52,549 nucleotides of DNA from PWVB01 sp964530185 (GCA_964530185.1 CAZHBB010000011.1:1-52549); one strand, 5' to 3'. Shown: positions 24,312 through 32,684, counted from the first letter of the stretch. Notes: generated by a model not told the origin, from the letters alone. Program-made: numbers and translations.

Positions 24312-24965
24312 ATGAATATTAGTTGGTACGGATTAGGCTGCTTTCAATTTACGGCTCGTGGATATCCAACCGTGGTCACAGATCCATATGATCCGGCAAC
24401 TGTGGGCTTGAGATTACCCCAATTGAGTGCTGACATTGTTACGTCGAGCCAGCTTTTGGCTGAGCCGCGCAAAGCATCGTGGCCGGGCGTCTCAGGGAAC
24501 TATCGAACTCTCGCTGCGCCGGGTGAGTATGAGATCGGGGGCGTTTTCATCACAGCCGTATCCTCTGCCCGGAATCGCGCACGAGACTGGGCTGATGGGA
24601 TCAACATTGTCTATTCCTTTATCTATGATGGTCTTGTCATCTGTCATCTGGGCGAGTTGGGAGGCATGTTGACTCAGACCGACGTGGAGTCCATCGGGGG
24701 GGTAGACGTGCTGCTGGTACCTGTGGGATTGCCCAATGGGCTCACGCCTGCGGCAGCCTCGGAAGTAGTTAGTATGCTTGAACCCCGTCTGGTGATCCCA
24801 ATGCAGTACTCGTTGCCTGGGCTGACCCTCCAGCGCAAGAGCGTGGAGCCCTTCCTGAGAGAGATGGGGGTTGCGGAGCCCGAGGTTGCCGATAAACTCA
24901 GCGTCAGGCGAGGCGAAGGAGCTGGAGAGACCCGGGTACTCCTTTTGAGGCCGTCGGGCCAGTAA
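24312..24965 (+). CDS. MBL-fold (UlaG-like) protein lacking the metal ligands
   Basis: 217-aa protein with the overall pattern of the Lactamase_B_3/UlaG-like hydrolases: an ISWYGLGCFQF opening, TDPYDP, the strand ADIVTSS, ICHLGELGG and LVIPMQY. In active members these positions hold the zinc motif HxHxDH after ADIV, a His in HLGDLGH, and a His in PMHY. Here they read SSQLLAEP, GELGG and MQY, so all recognisable metal-binding histidines are replaced. It is therefore probably catalytically inactive and might bind a ligand or partner. AAGGTGG precedes ATG 24312; the longer frame from 24171 would start before the promoter. The TPR gene follows after five bases. Confidence 0.75.
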   Translation: MNISWYGLGCFQFTARGYPTVVTDPYDPATVGLRLPQLSADIVTSSQLLAEPRKASWPGVSGNYRTLAAPGEYEIGGVFITAVSSARNRARDWADGINIVYSFIYDGLVICHLGELGGMLTQTDVESIGGVDVLLVPVGLPNGLTPAAASEVVSMLEPRLVIPMQYSLPGLTLQRKSVEPFLREMGVAEPEVADKLSVRRGEGAGETRVLLLRPSGQ

Positions 24966-24970
24966 GGACA

Positions 24971-25771
24971 ATGCCAATGCGGCGTCGTGTGATTGTGGTA
25001 GTTGTCGGGGTGTTGTTATTAGCTGCTGGGGCTGTGGTGGGAGTTCACCTCTCGCGGCATCCGTCCGAGCCACTTACTGAGAGCACGCTCGACGCCGTGG
25101 CTACGCAGATGGCTCAGGGGGAGTATCAAGGAGCCCGCGAGGCACTGGAACGTCTGCTGGCTGTGGATGAGACAAACCCTGAGGTGCATTTCAACCTGGC
25201 GCTGGCCTACTTCAATCTGGGACAGTACACTGCGGCGAGGGAGCATTTCGTTCGGGCTGCTGAGCTCGATCCCGAACGCAGTGGGGCTGTCCACCATAAT
25301 TTGGGAGTTCTGGCGTATCAGATGGGGGATCTGGATACAGCCGCTGAGGAATTTGAGGCCGCATTGGCGAGTGATCCCAGTGACCCCGACACCCACTATC
25401 AGCTCGGTGCTGTCTTTCTGACACGAGCCATCCCAGCAGGCTCAGTGTTGCCGGACCCTGTGTGGGTAGAGCGGGCGGAGGCCGAGTTCAACCGGGCGCT
25501 TGCCCTGGAACCGGGGAAGCCTGAAGCCCTGGTCGGTTTGGCGAATGTGCATCTTCTGCGAAAGGACGTTGAAGCGGCCATACCACTCCTTGAGGAAGCA
25601 CTCACTGAGCGTCCGAATATGCAGGAGGCTCTCTTTGCCCTGGGGCAAGCTTATGTTACCCTGGGCGAGGTCGAGCTGGCCAAAGATGTGCTTCAGCGCT
25701 TCCTGGACACTCATCCTCCAGATGTGTGGGCAGAGCAAGCGCAGGAGATGTTGGAGCGTCTGAACCCGTGA
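24971..25771 (+). CDS. Membrane-anchored TPR-repeat protein
   Basis: 266 aa. A hydrophobic N-terminal segment (about 6-25, VIVVVVGVLLLAAGAVVGV) acts as signal anchor, after which the protein is built from tetratricopeptide repeats, e.g. EVHFNLALAYFNLGQYTAAREHF, AVHHNLGVLAYQMGDLDTAAEEF and QEALFALGQAYVTLGEVELA. About five to six repeats make a scaffold for protein-protein contacts outside the membrane. It is in an operon-like run with the MBL-like gene (five bases apart). A second ATG six bases downstream could also serve as start. Confidence 0.85.
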   Translation: MPMRRRVIVVVVGVLLLAAGAVVGVHLSRHPSEPLTESTLDAVATQMAQGEYQGAREALERLLAVDETNPEVHFNLALAYFNLGQYTAAREHFVRAAELDPERSGAVHHNLGVLAYQMGDLDTAAEEFEAALASDPSDPDTHYQLGAVFLTRAIPAGSVLPDPVWVERAEAEFNRALALEPGKPEALVGLANVHLLRKDVEAAIPLLEEALTERPNMQEALFALGQAYVTLGEVELAKDVLQRFLDTHPPDVWAEQAQEMLERLNP

Positions 25772-25797
25772 CGAAGGCCGATACGGAGGGTGGACTG

Positions 25798-26112
25798 GTG
25801 GACATGGATACCCCGGTCAAGCTGATGATGAGTTGGAACATCGTTCCAGGTCGGGAAGAGGCATGTCTGAGTTTTATCACGACAGACCTCCCTGCCGCTA
25901 TGGAGGAAGCTGGTCTGGAGCTTGCGGATGCGTGGTTCTCAGCCTATGGTAACTGGCCGCAAATCCGGATCAGTTTCCTTAGCTCTGACCTCTCGCGCCT
26001 GCAAGCCTTCCTGACGTCAGACACTTGGCGCAAGTTGAAGCGGCGTCTTCTATCGTTCACCCAGGGCTATCAGCAGAAAATCATCGTGGCCCGGAGAAGT
26101 TTCCAGATCTAG
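25798..26112 (+). CDS. Small protein of unknown function (ferredoxin-like fold suspected)
   Basis: About 104 aa starting from GTG 25798, seven bases after GGAGGG; ATG 25804 is in frame but spaced too far. The order beta (VKLMMSWNI) - helix (REEACLSFITTDLPAAMEEAG) - beta (LELADAWFSAYG) - beta (QIRISFLS) - helix (LSRLQAFLTSDTWRKLKRRL) suggests a dimeric alpha-beta barrel type fold. No catalytic residues are recognisable. It closes the plus-strand run and overlaps the convergent gene by four bases. Confidence 0.65.
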   Translation: MDMDTPVKLMMSWNIVPGREEACLSFITTDLPAAMEEAGLELADAWFSAYGNWPQIRISFLSSDLSRLQAFLTSDTWRKLKRRLLSFTQGYQQKIIVARRSFQI

Positions 26113-28349
26113 GCCCAGGGTAGTTTGTTGCCCCCTCCCAGAGGCAGGTGGAGCTGCGTTTGCGGCTGCTCGACCAAAGGATCCAGTCCCAGGTAGACGT
26201 CCAATTCCTCCGGTTCCTGGATCTCTTCCACCATGCGCCGCAAGTGGCGGAATTTCACAAACGTCCACCGGTGTCGTAAGGCTTGCTGTTGCAGCCGGGG
26301 GTCACGGCGCAGCTTGAGGGCGACGAGGGATGCACGCCCTCCAGGCAGGACAAGACAGCGTCGACCATCACAGGGAGGAGGTGGGACTAGAAGGTGAGGG
26401 GCGAGAGTGGCTGTCTCGGTCACTCTGAACATATACGCCCGTTGCCCGTCGCGCATCCAGATAATTTCGCCCCTGTGGTGCATGATCACATACCCCAATC
26501 GTTCGCCCAGCCTAGCAATCATGTTGCGCAAACGTCGGAGCTCTGCCGATCGACGCTCAGGCTGATCTTCCTCTCGCAAGACCGACCAACCCTCAGCATC
26601 TGTCCGGCTGTACGCCTCGATGCAGGTTCGGACCAGTGTTGGCTCGGGGGATAGGATATCGTGGAACGCACTGTAGATCTCTGCGACGAGGTCGTTTGTC
26701 TGCCACCGTGCCTGGTGACTTAGGAGGTGGAGCACCTTAGCCTCAAGGCGGTCGGCAAGGGGGCGGTATCGCAAGGGCCCTTCCTCCGATAACCAGGCGA
26801 GTTTGCCATCCTCGAGCGATAAAAGGCGCGGGAAATTCCCAGGTGTTACCTCGGGCAGCGCCGTGGTCCTCATATCAAAGATCAACAGTGTTTCCAGGTC
26901 GCGCCAGGTTATCGGTTCTGCCCTCTGCTTGAGGATTGCGGCTGCGTGCCGCTGTGCCTGGGCGAGGGTAGGGGTCTCCTGGATGGAAGGTACGGCCTTG
27001 GGTGAACTTACTGTTGACGACTGGCAGGAAAGCCGGTGGCCGATGGGTGGACATGAAATCCACACTTGTAGTTTCAACCCTGCATATAAGAGGCCGTGCA
27101 TGGCAGCACGGGCTGCATTCGTGTTACTCTGAGGGGCCGTGAGCAGGAGGGGAGCCCCCGGGGTGAGGATCTGCCGTAGCCGCCGTAAGGCGAACGCGAC
27201 GCCGCGTTGATACCAGTCCCAATCCAGCCTCCGTCTTGTGAGGAAGTAGCGCAGGTTCTTGGGAACGCTCTGTCCCCAGATCCAGAGTGCCCAAAGGGTC
27301 GAGAGTGCTGCATATGCCGCGTCAGGGGTCCCGAGGGTGAAGACCAAAGCCTGGCAGGTGGGAAAGGATTTCGGATCGATGGCGCTGATGGAGCGCTGGA
27401 AGATACAATAGCCTGCTTCTGTAGCGCGCAGCAGTTCGCTGCCAGAGGTAGCAGCCCGCGTGGTGGGAAGCGCGGTGAGAGTGCGTATCTCTTCCTCTCT
27501 GGCGTAACGTGTCGCGGCATCCTCCAGCAGCAGCCAGATATTCCTTTCGAGGAATCGGGAGGGGGGGCGAAGGCTACGGGGGCGCCGCTCTGGCTCTTCG
27601 TGGGGTGACAGGGCGCTACCCTGATCGAGTGCTTCTAAGATTAGTGCGATAAGGGCCCGGCGGGCCGCGGGCGTGACCTGGACCTGGGAGATTCTATTGA
27701 GTATATCCATCAGGCAGCGAAGACTACGGGGTGTGTAAAGCTGTACCAGTTTGATGATGCGGTCGATCGCGGGGTCAGCGGCTCGGGCGAGTTTCCCAAG
27801 AGCTATGTGGTAGGTCAGGCCAGTCTGGACAGGGAAGTCTCCGGCATTTTGGATGTCCTCTGGGGAGACCGTGCCCTCTTGTTCCTCGTGGCATCGGGGA
27901 CACAGTACGCGCTTCGCGTAGGGATGGCCCGTCTCACGATCCCAGGCGAACCAACGTGCGATTGCAGGGCTGCCGCACTTTGGACACTGGGTGCTATTGA
28001 GGTCCTGGATGTGCTTGAACAATGGCTGCCCTGACTTCAGTGTATCGCCAAGTCGCGTAAGAGCCGCTTGAACTTCGCTCACGGGGGCTGGATCCAAGGC
28101 CAATTGGATGCGTAAGATCTGCACAGGATGCCGACATAGGACCACGGCCTTTCTTCCCAGTTTGACTGTCTCTGCGACCGCCTGCGCTTCCACGTCCCCA
28201 GCCAATAGCACAAGATCACCAGGATGGGTACTTGCCTCAAGGAACTGTCGGATCGAGTCAGCAATCTGGGGTGGGCGGTATCGGCTGAGGGGTAGCAGGG
28301 AGGGACGTTCTGTACCAGGGATCAGAGCTGGGATCGAAAGCTCTCCCAT
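26109..28349 (-). CDS. DNA-methyltransferase-like protein with lost catalytic motifs
   Basis: 746 aa. The layout follows the large DUF1156-like site-specific DNA methylases: an N-terminal PSLLPLSRYRPPQIADSI block, then THPGDLVLLAGDVEAQ (41-56) where an active enzyme has PGDxVLDPFCGSGTT, then VVLCRHP where the second acidic strand should be. A zinc ribbon with Cys122, Cys125, Cys150 and Cys153 follows. At 337-346 FTLGTPDAAY stands where FTDPPYxxxxxY is expected, followed by the usual ALSTLWALWIW. Both the AdoMet loop and the catalytic DPPY are gone. A C-terminal ~250-residue region is unlike a methylase. GAGGAGGGAACA precedes ATG 28349, ruling out the longer start at 28433. It follows the thioredoxin gene. 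DNA binding without methylation is my inference. Confidence 0.7.
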   Translation of the reverse strand: MGELSIPALIPGTERPSLLPLSRYRPPQIADSIRQFLEASTHPGDLVLLAGDVEAQAVAETVKLGRKAVVLCRHPVQILRIQLALDPAPVSEVQAALTRLGDTLKSGQPLFKHIQDLNSTQCPKCGSPAIARWFAWDRETGHPYAKRVLCPRCHEEQEGTVSPEDIQNAGDFPVQTGLTYHIALGKLARAADPAIDRIIKLVQLYTPRSLRCLMDILNRISQVQVTPAARRALIALILEALDQGSALSPHEEPERRPRSLRPPSRFLERNIWLLLEDAATRYAREEEIRTLTALPTTRAATSGSELLRATEAGYCIFQRSISAIDPKSFPTCQALVFTLGTPDAAYAALSTLWALWIWGQSVPKNLRYFLTRRRLDWDWYQRGVAFALRRLRQILTPGAPLLLTAPQSNTNAARAAMHGLLYAGLKLQVWISCPPIGHRLSCQSSTVSSPKAVPSIQETPTLAQAQRHAAAILKQRAEPITWRDLETLLIFDMRTTALPEVTPGNFPRLLSLEDGKLAWLSEEGPLRYRPLADRLEAKVLHLLSHQARWQTNDLVAEIYSAFHDILSPEPTLVRTCIEAYSRTDAEGWSVLREEDQPERRSAELRRLRNMIARLGERLGYVIMHHRGEIIWMRDGQRAYMFRVTETATLAPHLLVPPPPCDGRRCLVLPGGRASLVALKLRRDPRLQQQALRHRWTFVKFRHLRRMVEEIQEPEELDVYLGLDPLVEQPQTQLHLPLGGGNKLPWA

Positions 28350-28435
28350 TGTTCCCTCCTCGCTTGAGTCTCTCTCCCTCCGTCTGTGTGATGCAGAGCG
28401 TCTCATGGACGGTCTGCCCCCACAGCTTGCCATTC

Positions 28436-28864
28436 CTAGGGTGTCGAGGAAACTGCCTCCACTGAATCTCTCAGATCTTCAATGTCAGGAGCCCCAGCCC
28501 GCCGGTAAACGATTGTGCCTGCACCGTCGAACACGAAAAAGGTTGGAACCCCAGTGACCCTCCATTGTCGTGCTAGTGATCGGCCTGGTTCCTTGTTCAC
28601 GTCGAGCCGTATGACCCTTGCCTGAGGACCTATCTCTCGCTCAAGCCGATCAACTTTCGGTTTAGACGTCAGGCAAATACTGCAGCGGTTGGAGTAAAAT
28701 TCTACGATGGTGGGCTGCCCCTGCTTCAGTTCCGAGAGAAAGTCGTCCACAGTCTGGTATTGATCCCCGGGGGTACGCAGGATCAACCAGGCGCCTAGCA
28801 CAAGGATCAGGAAACCGATGGTCAGGCCATCCTCTCTCAGGATGTTCGTCAGTTTTTCTCTCAT
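28436..28864 (-). CDS. Membrane-anchored thioredoxin-like protein
   Basis: 142 aa: one N-terminal membrane helix (about 13-30, GLTIGFLILVLGAWLILR) and a thioredoxin domain with active site CSIC (Cys61, Cys64) preceded by EFYSNR, and the cis-proline loop GVPTFFVFD. The CxxC is not the WCGPC of classical thioredoxins. It should reduce or oxidise disulfides at the membrane surface, presumably on the outer face. It follows nfo by 18 bases in the same direction, so the two are probably co-transcribed. Confidence 0.88.
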   Translation of the reverse strand: MREKLTNILREDGLTIGFLILVLGAWLILRTPGDQYQTVDDFLSELKQGQPTIVEFYSNRCSICLTSKPKVDRLEREIGPQARVIRLDVNKEPGRSLARQWRVTGVPTFFVFDGAGTIVYRRAGAPDIEDLRDSVEAVSSTP

Positions 28865-28882
28865 CGTTCTGCCGGTTCTATT

Positions 28883-29752
28883 CTACTTTGCAGGTTGTCC
28901 TGGTGGGATCCCCAGTTTCCGCAGTCGTGCAAGGTTCTCTCGATCTTCATGCAAGTCATCGCTTTTGGGAGTCTCAATGATGCCCGGTAGCCCCTCGAGC
29001 CTTGGGTCACTGAGGATTGGGCGGAAACCTTCAAGACCCAGGTGGCCCTCCCCAATGTGCTCGTGGCGGTCTTTGTGGCTCCCCAGGGGATGTTTACTGT
29101 CATTGAGGTGGATGACTGCCAGCCTGTCCAGGCCGATGATCGCGTCGAATGCTGCCATGGTTGCTGTATAGCCCTCAGGTGTGCGAATGTCATATCCGGC
29201 AGCGAAGACGTGGCAGGTATCTAGACATACTCCCAGGTTATCGCCCAGGTCACCTTCTTGCAGGAGCGTTGCCAGTTCCTCGAAGGTTCCTCCTAGTGCG
29301 TGGCCTTGTCCTGCTGTTGTCTCCAGCAAGATCCGCGTGGATTGGCCTGTCAGCGTCTGCTGTACCTGGTGGAGGGCTCTGATGACCTGTATCTGTCCAC
29401 TGTGTGAGTCGCCTGTGGTGGATGAGCCGGGATGCAACACCAAGTAGGGGATCTCAAGCGCTACACATCGTTGGAGTTCGTCGATCAGCGCATCAACGGA
29501 CCGCTGCCATAGAGAGGGCTTCGGCGAAGCGATGTTGATCAGGTAAGCCGCATGGGCAACTACTGGCTGGAGTCCTGTCTGCTCCCGAACGTCTTTGAAC
29601 TGGGTGATCTCCTGCGCAGTCAATGGGGGCGATCGCCATTGCCGGCTGTTCTTCGTCCAGATCTGGACGCATTCACAGCCCACTTCCGCTGCACGCTCGA
29701 GAGCACGGTACAGGCCACCAGCGATCGATTCATGTGCACCTAACCTGAGCAT
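28883..29752 (-). CDS. nfo: Deoxyribonuclease IV (AP endonuclease, Nfo family)
   Basis: 289-aa TIM-barrel, trinuclear-zinc enzyme that cuts DNA 5' to abasic sites in base excision repair. It begins LRLGAHESIAGGLYRALERA, the Nfo signature, and contains VAHAAYLIN, YLVLHPGSS, ILLETTAGQGHALG, GVCLDTCHVFAAGYD, VIHLNDSKHPLGSHKDRHEHIGEG and GIIETPK, which carry the conserved metal-binding His, Glu and Asp residues. It is the first gene of a run with a thioredoxin and the methyltransferase-like protein. No clear Shine-Dalgarno is seen upstream. Confidence 0.94.
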   Translation of the reverse strand: MLRLGAHESIAGGLYRALERAAEVGCECVQIWTKNSRQWRSPPLTAQEITQFKDVREQTGLQPVVAHAAYLINIASPKPSLWQRSVDALIDELQRCVALEIPYLVLHPGSSTTGDSHSGQIQVIRALHQVQQTLTGQSTRILLETTAGQGHALGGTFEELATLLQEGDLGDNLGVCLDTCHVFAAGYDIRTPEGYTATMAAFDAIIGLDRLAVIHLNDSKHPLGSHKDRHEHIGEGHLGLEGFRPILSDPRLEGLPGIIETPKSDDLHEDRENLARLRKLGIPPGQPAK

Positions 29753-29779
29753 AGCGTCGTCCTGAATTCGCCATCGACG

Positions 29780-29819
29780 ACATGGGCCCGAGTCTCTTGT
29801 CGGGCTCTCAGGCCCATGT
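29780..29819 (-). terminator. Stem-loop after the redox operon
   Basis: ACATGGGCC (29780-29788) and GGCCCATGT (29811-29819) form a perfect 9-bp stem. An alternative inner pairing of CCCGA with TCGGG is also possible. It lies between the end of the OsmC gene and the start of nfo. There is no U-tract. Confidence 0.5.
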
Positions 29820-29856
29820 GCATTTTACCTCTATCGCTCCACGGCTATGTTCTGCT

Positions 29857-30318
29857 TCACTCTGGACGTGGCAGCGGTCCAGGTTTTGTCGGGTTTGGTC
29901 CGGGTTCGATTCGATAGCTACTGGTGATCTTTGCCGTATTGCGCAGCATAGCCTGGACGGAGCAGTACTTTTCCTCCGAGAGCTCGATAGCCCGCGCTAG
30001 AGCCTGCTCGTCGATCCCTTCTCCGTACGCAGTATACTCGATATGGATCTCAGTATAGACCTTGGGATGCTGGTCGGCGCGTTCAGCTTCGACCTTGACC
30101 TGTAGGTTGGTGAGAGGCTGTCGCTTCTTGGCCATGATCGAGGCCACATCCATTGCGGTACAGCCAGCTAGGCCTACCAACACCAATTCCATGGGGGCCA
30201 ATCCGGTGCGTGTTCCGTAGGTGCCAGTCGAGTCGAGGACAATCGCGGGACCGTCGTTTGCCTCGCCAATCACGCGAAGGCCTGGGCCTATCCAAGTCAC
30301 CTGGGCTCTAGACGTCAT
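29857..30318 (-). CDS. OsmC/Ohr-family protein
   Basis: 153-aa OsmC-like protein of the YhfA-type branch, a cysteine-based peroxidase or redox protein. The two family cysteines are Cys53 (VGLAGCTAMDV) and Cys119 (SEEKYCSVQAML). The C-terminus after about 135 is Pro-rich and not part of the fold. It is the last gene of a four-gene redox operon (trxB, DUF2892, cupin, osmC-like), 12 bases after the cupin gene, and is followed by a stem-loop. Confidence 0.88.
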   Translation of the reverse strand: MTSRAQVTWIGPGLRVIGEANDGPAIVLDSTGTYGTRTGLAPMELVLVGLAGCTAMDVASIMAKKRQPLTNLQVKVEAERADQHPKVYTEIHIEYTAYGEGIDEQALARAIELSEEKYCSVQAMLRNTAKITSSYRIEPGPNPTKPGPLPRPE

Positions 30319-30330
30319 CGAATTGTGCTC

Positions 30331-30663
30331 CTATTTCTGTAGGGGGATAATGCAAATGAAGCGCCATGTTTTGTCCCCGATATTGCGATACCCATGTGGC
30401 ACACTTGGCTCCACAAACACAAACTTCCCGGGTTCCATGATGCCCACATCCCCCTCTGAGCTGGTGAGCACCCCTCGCCCCTCCAGAACGTAGATCTCGT
30501 GTTCATATGGATGGGTGTGTGGAGGGAAGATGACGCCCGGATCAATTTCGATCACCCGCATCGCAAAGTTGGGCGCTCCGTCTTTGTCCGTGACGAGCCA
30601 GCGAATGCGGATGCCGTCCTGGACAGTCTCAGGTGCGACCTCTGTAGAGTCTTTAACCCACAT
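30331..30663 (-). CDS. Small single-domain cupin protein
   Basis: 110-aa cupin. The metal-binding motif 1 is visible as HTHPYEHEIYVLEGRG (His, His, Glu, His pattern), and motif 2 as FVEPSVPHGYRN. Such stand-alone cupins bind a metal and serve as small oxygenases, isomerases or sensors; the substrate is not predictable. The operon setting with thioredoxin reductase and OsmC suggests a stress or redox role. Confidence 0.85.
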   Translation of the reverse strand: MWVKDSTEVAPETVQDGIRIRWLVTDKDGAPNFAMRVIEIDPGVIFPPHTHPYEHEIYVLEGRGVLTSSEGDVGIMEPGKFVFVEPSVPHGYRNIGDKTWRFICIIPLQK

Positions 30664-30677
30664 GATATCTATGCCTC

Positions 30678-30917
30678 CTATGCCGACTTCTGTTCAGATA
30701 CCGACTTTTCTAGAGGCTGTTCTGTGTCGGCAGTCGAGATGTCGAGGACGGTGTAGATCGCACAGTGCCCCACCAGCCCGGTTATCAATACCGCCAGACT
30801 CAGGATTCCCAAAGCTGTGCCCACTACGCCTTTGATGAACAGGAACCCTAACAACATGCCGTACACGCCGAGGATTGTGCGAAGTAGTCGGTCGAGCTCA
30901 CCGACATTGCGCTTCAT
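30678..30917 (-). CDS. DUF2892-family small inner-membrane protein
   Basis: 79 aa. The start MKRNVGELDRLLRTILG matches the DUF2892 (YgaP C-terminal-like) family opening, followed by two hydrophobic helices (about 17-33 and 35-57) and GHCAIYTVLDIST with the family cysteine. In other bacteria this domain occurs alone or fused to rhodanese. It sits between trxB (21 bases upstream) and the cupin gene. Confidence 0.85.
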   Translation of the reverse strand: MKRNVGELDRLLRTILGVYGMLLGFLFIKGVVGTALGILSLAVLITGLVGHCAIYTVLDISTADTEQPLEKSVSEQKSA

Positions 30918-30938
30918 GACAGCCTCCCTTCTCCCGGA

Positions 30939-31913
30939 CTAAAGGTGTTGGATGAACTCTCGAATATCCAGAGCCGCCTTGGCCCCGTCGCCAACTGAGA
31001 TGCTGAGCTGTGCTGGGTTGTTGGCGCGGACATCGCCGATGGCGTAGAGTCCGGCGACTTTAGTCCGCATGTGTTCATCAGTGACGATATAGCCCCATTT
31101 GTTGCGCTCGACGAGGTCTGCCACGAACTCCGTGGCCGGTGTGTATCCTACATAAATGAAGACCCCCTGAGCAGGGAAGAACTGTTCCTCACCAGTTGCG
31201 CGATCGATAGCCTTGACCCCTGTTACCGTCTCATCCCCGACGATCTCTGTGATCTGATGATTGAAGATCATCTTTGCTTTGGGATGTTGGCTCATTCGAT
31301 CCTGCAAGATTTTCTCGGCTCGAGACGTGGGGAGGAATTCGATCACTGTCAGGCTCTTGACGTATTCGAGCATGGGAATGCTCTCCTGCAATCCTGAATT
31401 ACCAGCGCCGACTACGATCACATCTTTGTCCTTGAACAGGGGGCCGTCGCACGTTGCGCAATACGATACACCCCGTCCGTAGAAGGTCTCCTCGCCAGGC
31501 ACGTTCAATCGTTTGGGGCGGCTGCCTGTCGCAATCACCACGGTCTTACCCCGAAAGATCTTGTCATTCTCGGTATGGACTTCGAATAGGCCTTTCTCAA
31601 GAGGCTTGATCTGAGTCACAGGCTCGAACTCTAGGATCTCCGTTCCGAAGCGCTCAGCTTGCTCGCGGAACTTCTCCATCAGATCCATACCGTTGATGCC
31701 TTCAGGGAATCCCGGATAGTTCTCAATGTGCTCTGTAGTGGCGGCCAATCCGCCCGTGGCCTCACGCTCGAGCACCAGTGTGTCCTTGCCGTCACGGGAT
31801 GTATAAATCGCTGTGGTAAGTCCGGCGGGTCCACCACCAACAATAATTACGTCATACAGTGCTTTCTCGCCCTGTTGTGTCTCTGAATCACCTACCATCT
31901 TAAAGTCGAACAT
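30939..31913 (-). CDS. trxB: Thioredoxin reductase
   Basis: 324-aa flavoprotein that passes electrons from NAD(P)H through FAD to thioredoxin-like partners. The FAD-binding GGGPAGL is at residues 26-32, the redox-active CATC at Cys152-Cys155 (VSYCATCDGPLF), the NAD(P) loop VVGAGNSGLQES around 176, and the C-terminal FAD segment GLYAIGDVRANN near 288. GAGGTGA precedes the ATG at 31913. It heads the redox operon. The protein disulfide oxidoreductase 130 bases upstream on the same strand is a likely electron acceptor, as in PDO/TR pairs of thermophiles. Confidence 0.93.
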   Translation of the reverse strand: MFDFKMVGDSETQQGEKALYDVIIVGGGPAGLTTAIYTSRDGKDTLVLEREATGGLAATTEHIENYPGFPEGINGMDLMEKFREQAERFGTEILEFEPVTQIKPLEKGLFEVHTENDKIFRGKTVVIATGSRPKRLNVPGEETFYGRGVSYCATCDGPLFKDKDVIVVGAGNSGLQESIPMLEYVKSLTVIEFLPTSRAEKILQDRMSQHPKAKMIFNHQITEIVGDETVTGVKAIDRATGEEQFFPAQGVFIYVGYTPATEFVADLVERNKWGYIVTDEHMRTKVAGLYAIGDVRANNPAQLSISVGDGAKAALDIREFIQHL

Positions 31914-31972
31914 GGTTCACCTCATATGGAAGAGCTGTACGATCGGTGTTAAAAAGACAAGAATCTTAGTCA

Positions 31973-32000
31973 GAGGCCCGGACTGTGCCGGGCCTCGTTT
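31973..32000. terminator. Terminator hairpin between the PDO gene and trxB
   Basis: GAGGCCCGG (31973-31981) pairs perfectly with CCGGGCCTC (31988-31996) across a six-base loop. On the plus strand it is followed by GTTTC; on the minus strand, the direction of the genes, a short AT-rich stretch follows. It should reduce read-through from the PDO gene into trxB. Confidence 0.6.
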
Positions 32001-32042
32001 CTGCACGACGCGACGGCGTGCGTTTGTTCTCCTTACGTCATC

Positions 32043-32684
32043 CTATGCGATGGCTTTGCGGATCGCATCCACGATCATCTGTGGGGGTGCCGCACCCTCA
32101 ACACGTTCGCGATCATTGATGACGTTCAGAGGCACGCCCATTACATTGTACTGATTGGCCAAGTCGGGGAACTCCGAAGCTTCCACGATGTCGGCGTTTA
32201 CCCTGTCGCTCTCCATGGCCATATGCATGGCAAGAACGGCTGCACGAGGGCAGTAAGGGCACGTTGGCGTGACGAAAACTTGAAAGTCAACAGCCTTATC
32301 AAGCCCCTTCAGGAAAGTCCGTGTCTGTGGATCGAGTTCAGTATGACCACGGCCCACAGCCTGGATTGAGTGTAGAAGTGTCGAGAATTCATAGCCTGAC
32401 GGGATGCCGTAGAACCTCATTCCATAGTCCTTGTCACCGAGGATAGCGACTACGGGTGCCCGTTTCACGCTCAACTCTGCGGCTTTGTCCTCATCTTTGT
32501 GGATCTCGTATAGTTCCACCTGGATCTTGTCGGAGGTGGCCGCAACCTCATTGACTAACTGAACGATTTGCTCGCAGTAGTCGCAGTGGTGGTCGTCAGT
32601 GAAAACCACCAGATTGACGGAGTTGGTCATGTCAGCCAACATCTCTGTCACTTCCTGCAGGATCTCCTCATTCAACAGTGCCAT
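32043..32684 (-). CDS. Protein disulfide oxidoreductase (PDO/glutaredoxin-like, double thioredoxin fold)
   Basis: 213 aa made of two thioredoxin folds, each with its own CxxC: CDYC (Cys34, Cys37) in the N-half and CPYC (Cys142, Cys145) in the C-half. This two-domain form is the PDO family, known mainly from archaea and thermophilic bacteria, where it maintains intracellular protein disulfides and accepts electrons from thioredoxin reductase. cis-Pro loops RAPVVAIL and MGVPLNVI are present. A consensus promoter lies upstream; trxB follows downstream after a hairpin. Confidence 0.92.
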   Translation of the reverse strand: MALLNEEILQEVTEMLADMTNSVNLVVFTDDHHCDYCEQIVQLVNEVAATSDKIQVELYEIHKDEDKAAELSVKRAPVVAILGDKDYGMRFYGIPSGYEFSTLLHSIQAVGRGHTELDPQTRTFLKGLDKAVDFQVFVTPTCPYCPRAAVLAMHMAMESDRVNADIVEASEFPDLANQYNVMGVPLNVINDRERVEGAAPPQMIVDAIRKAIA

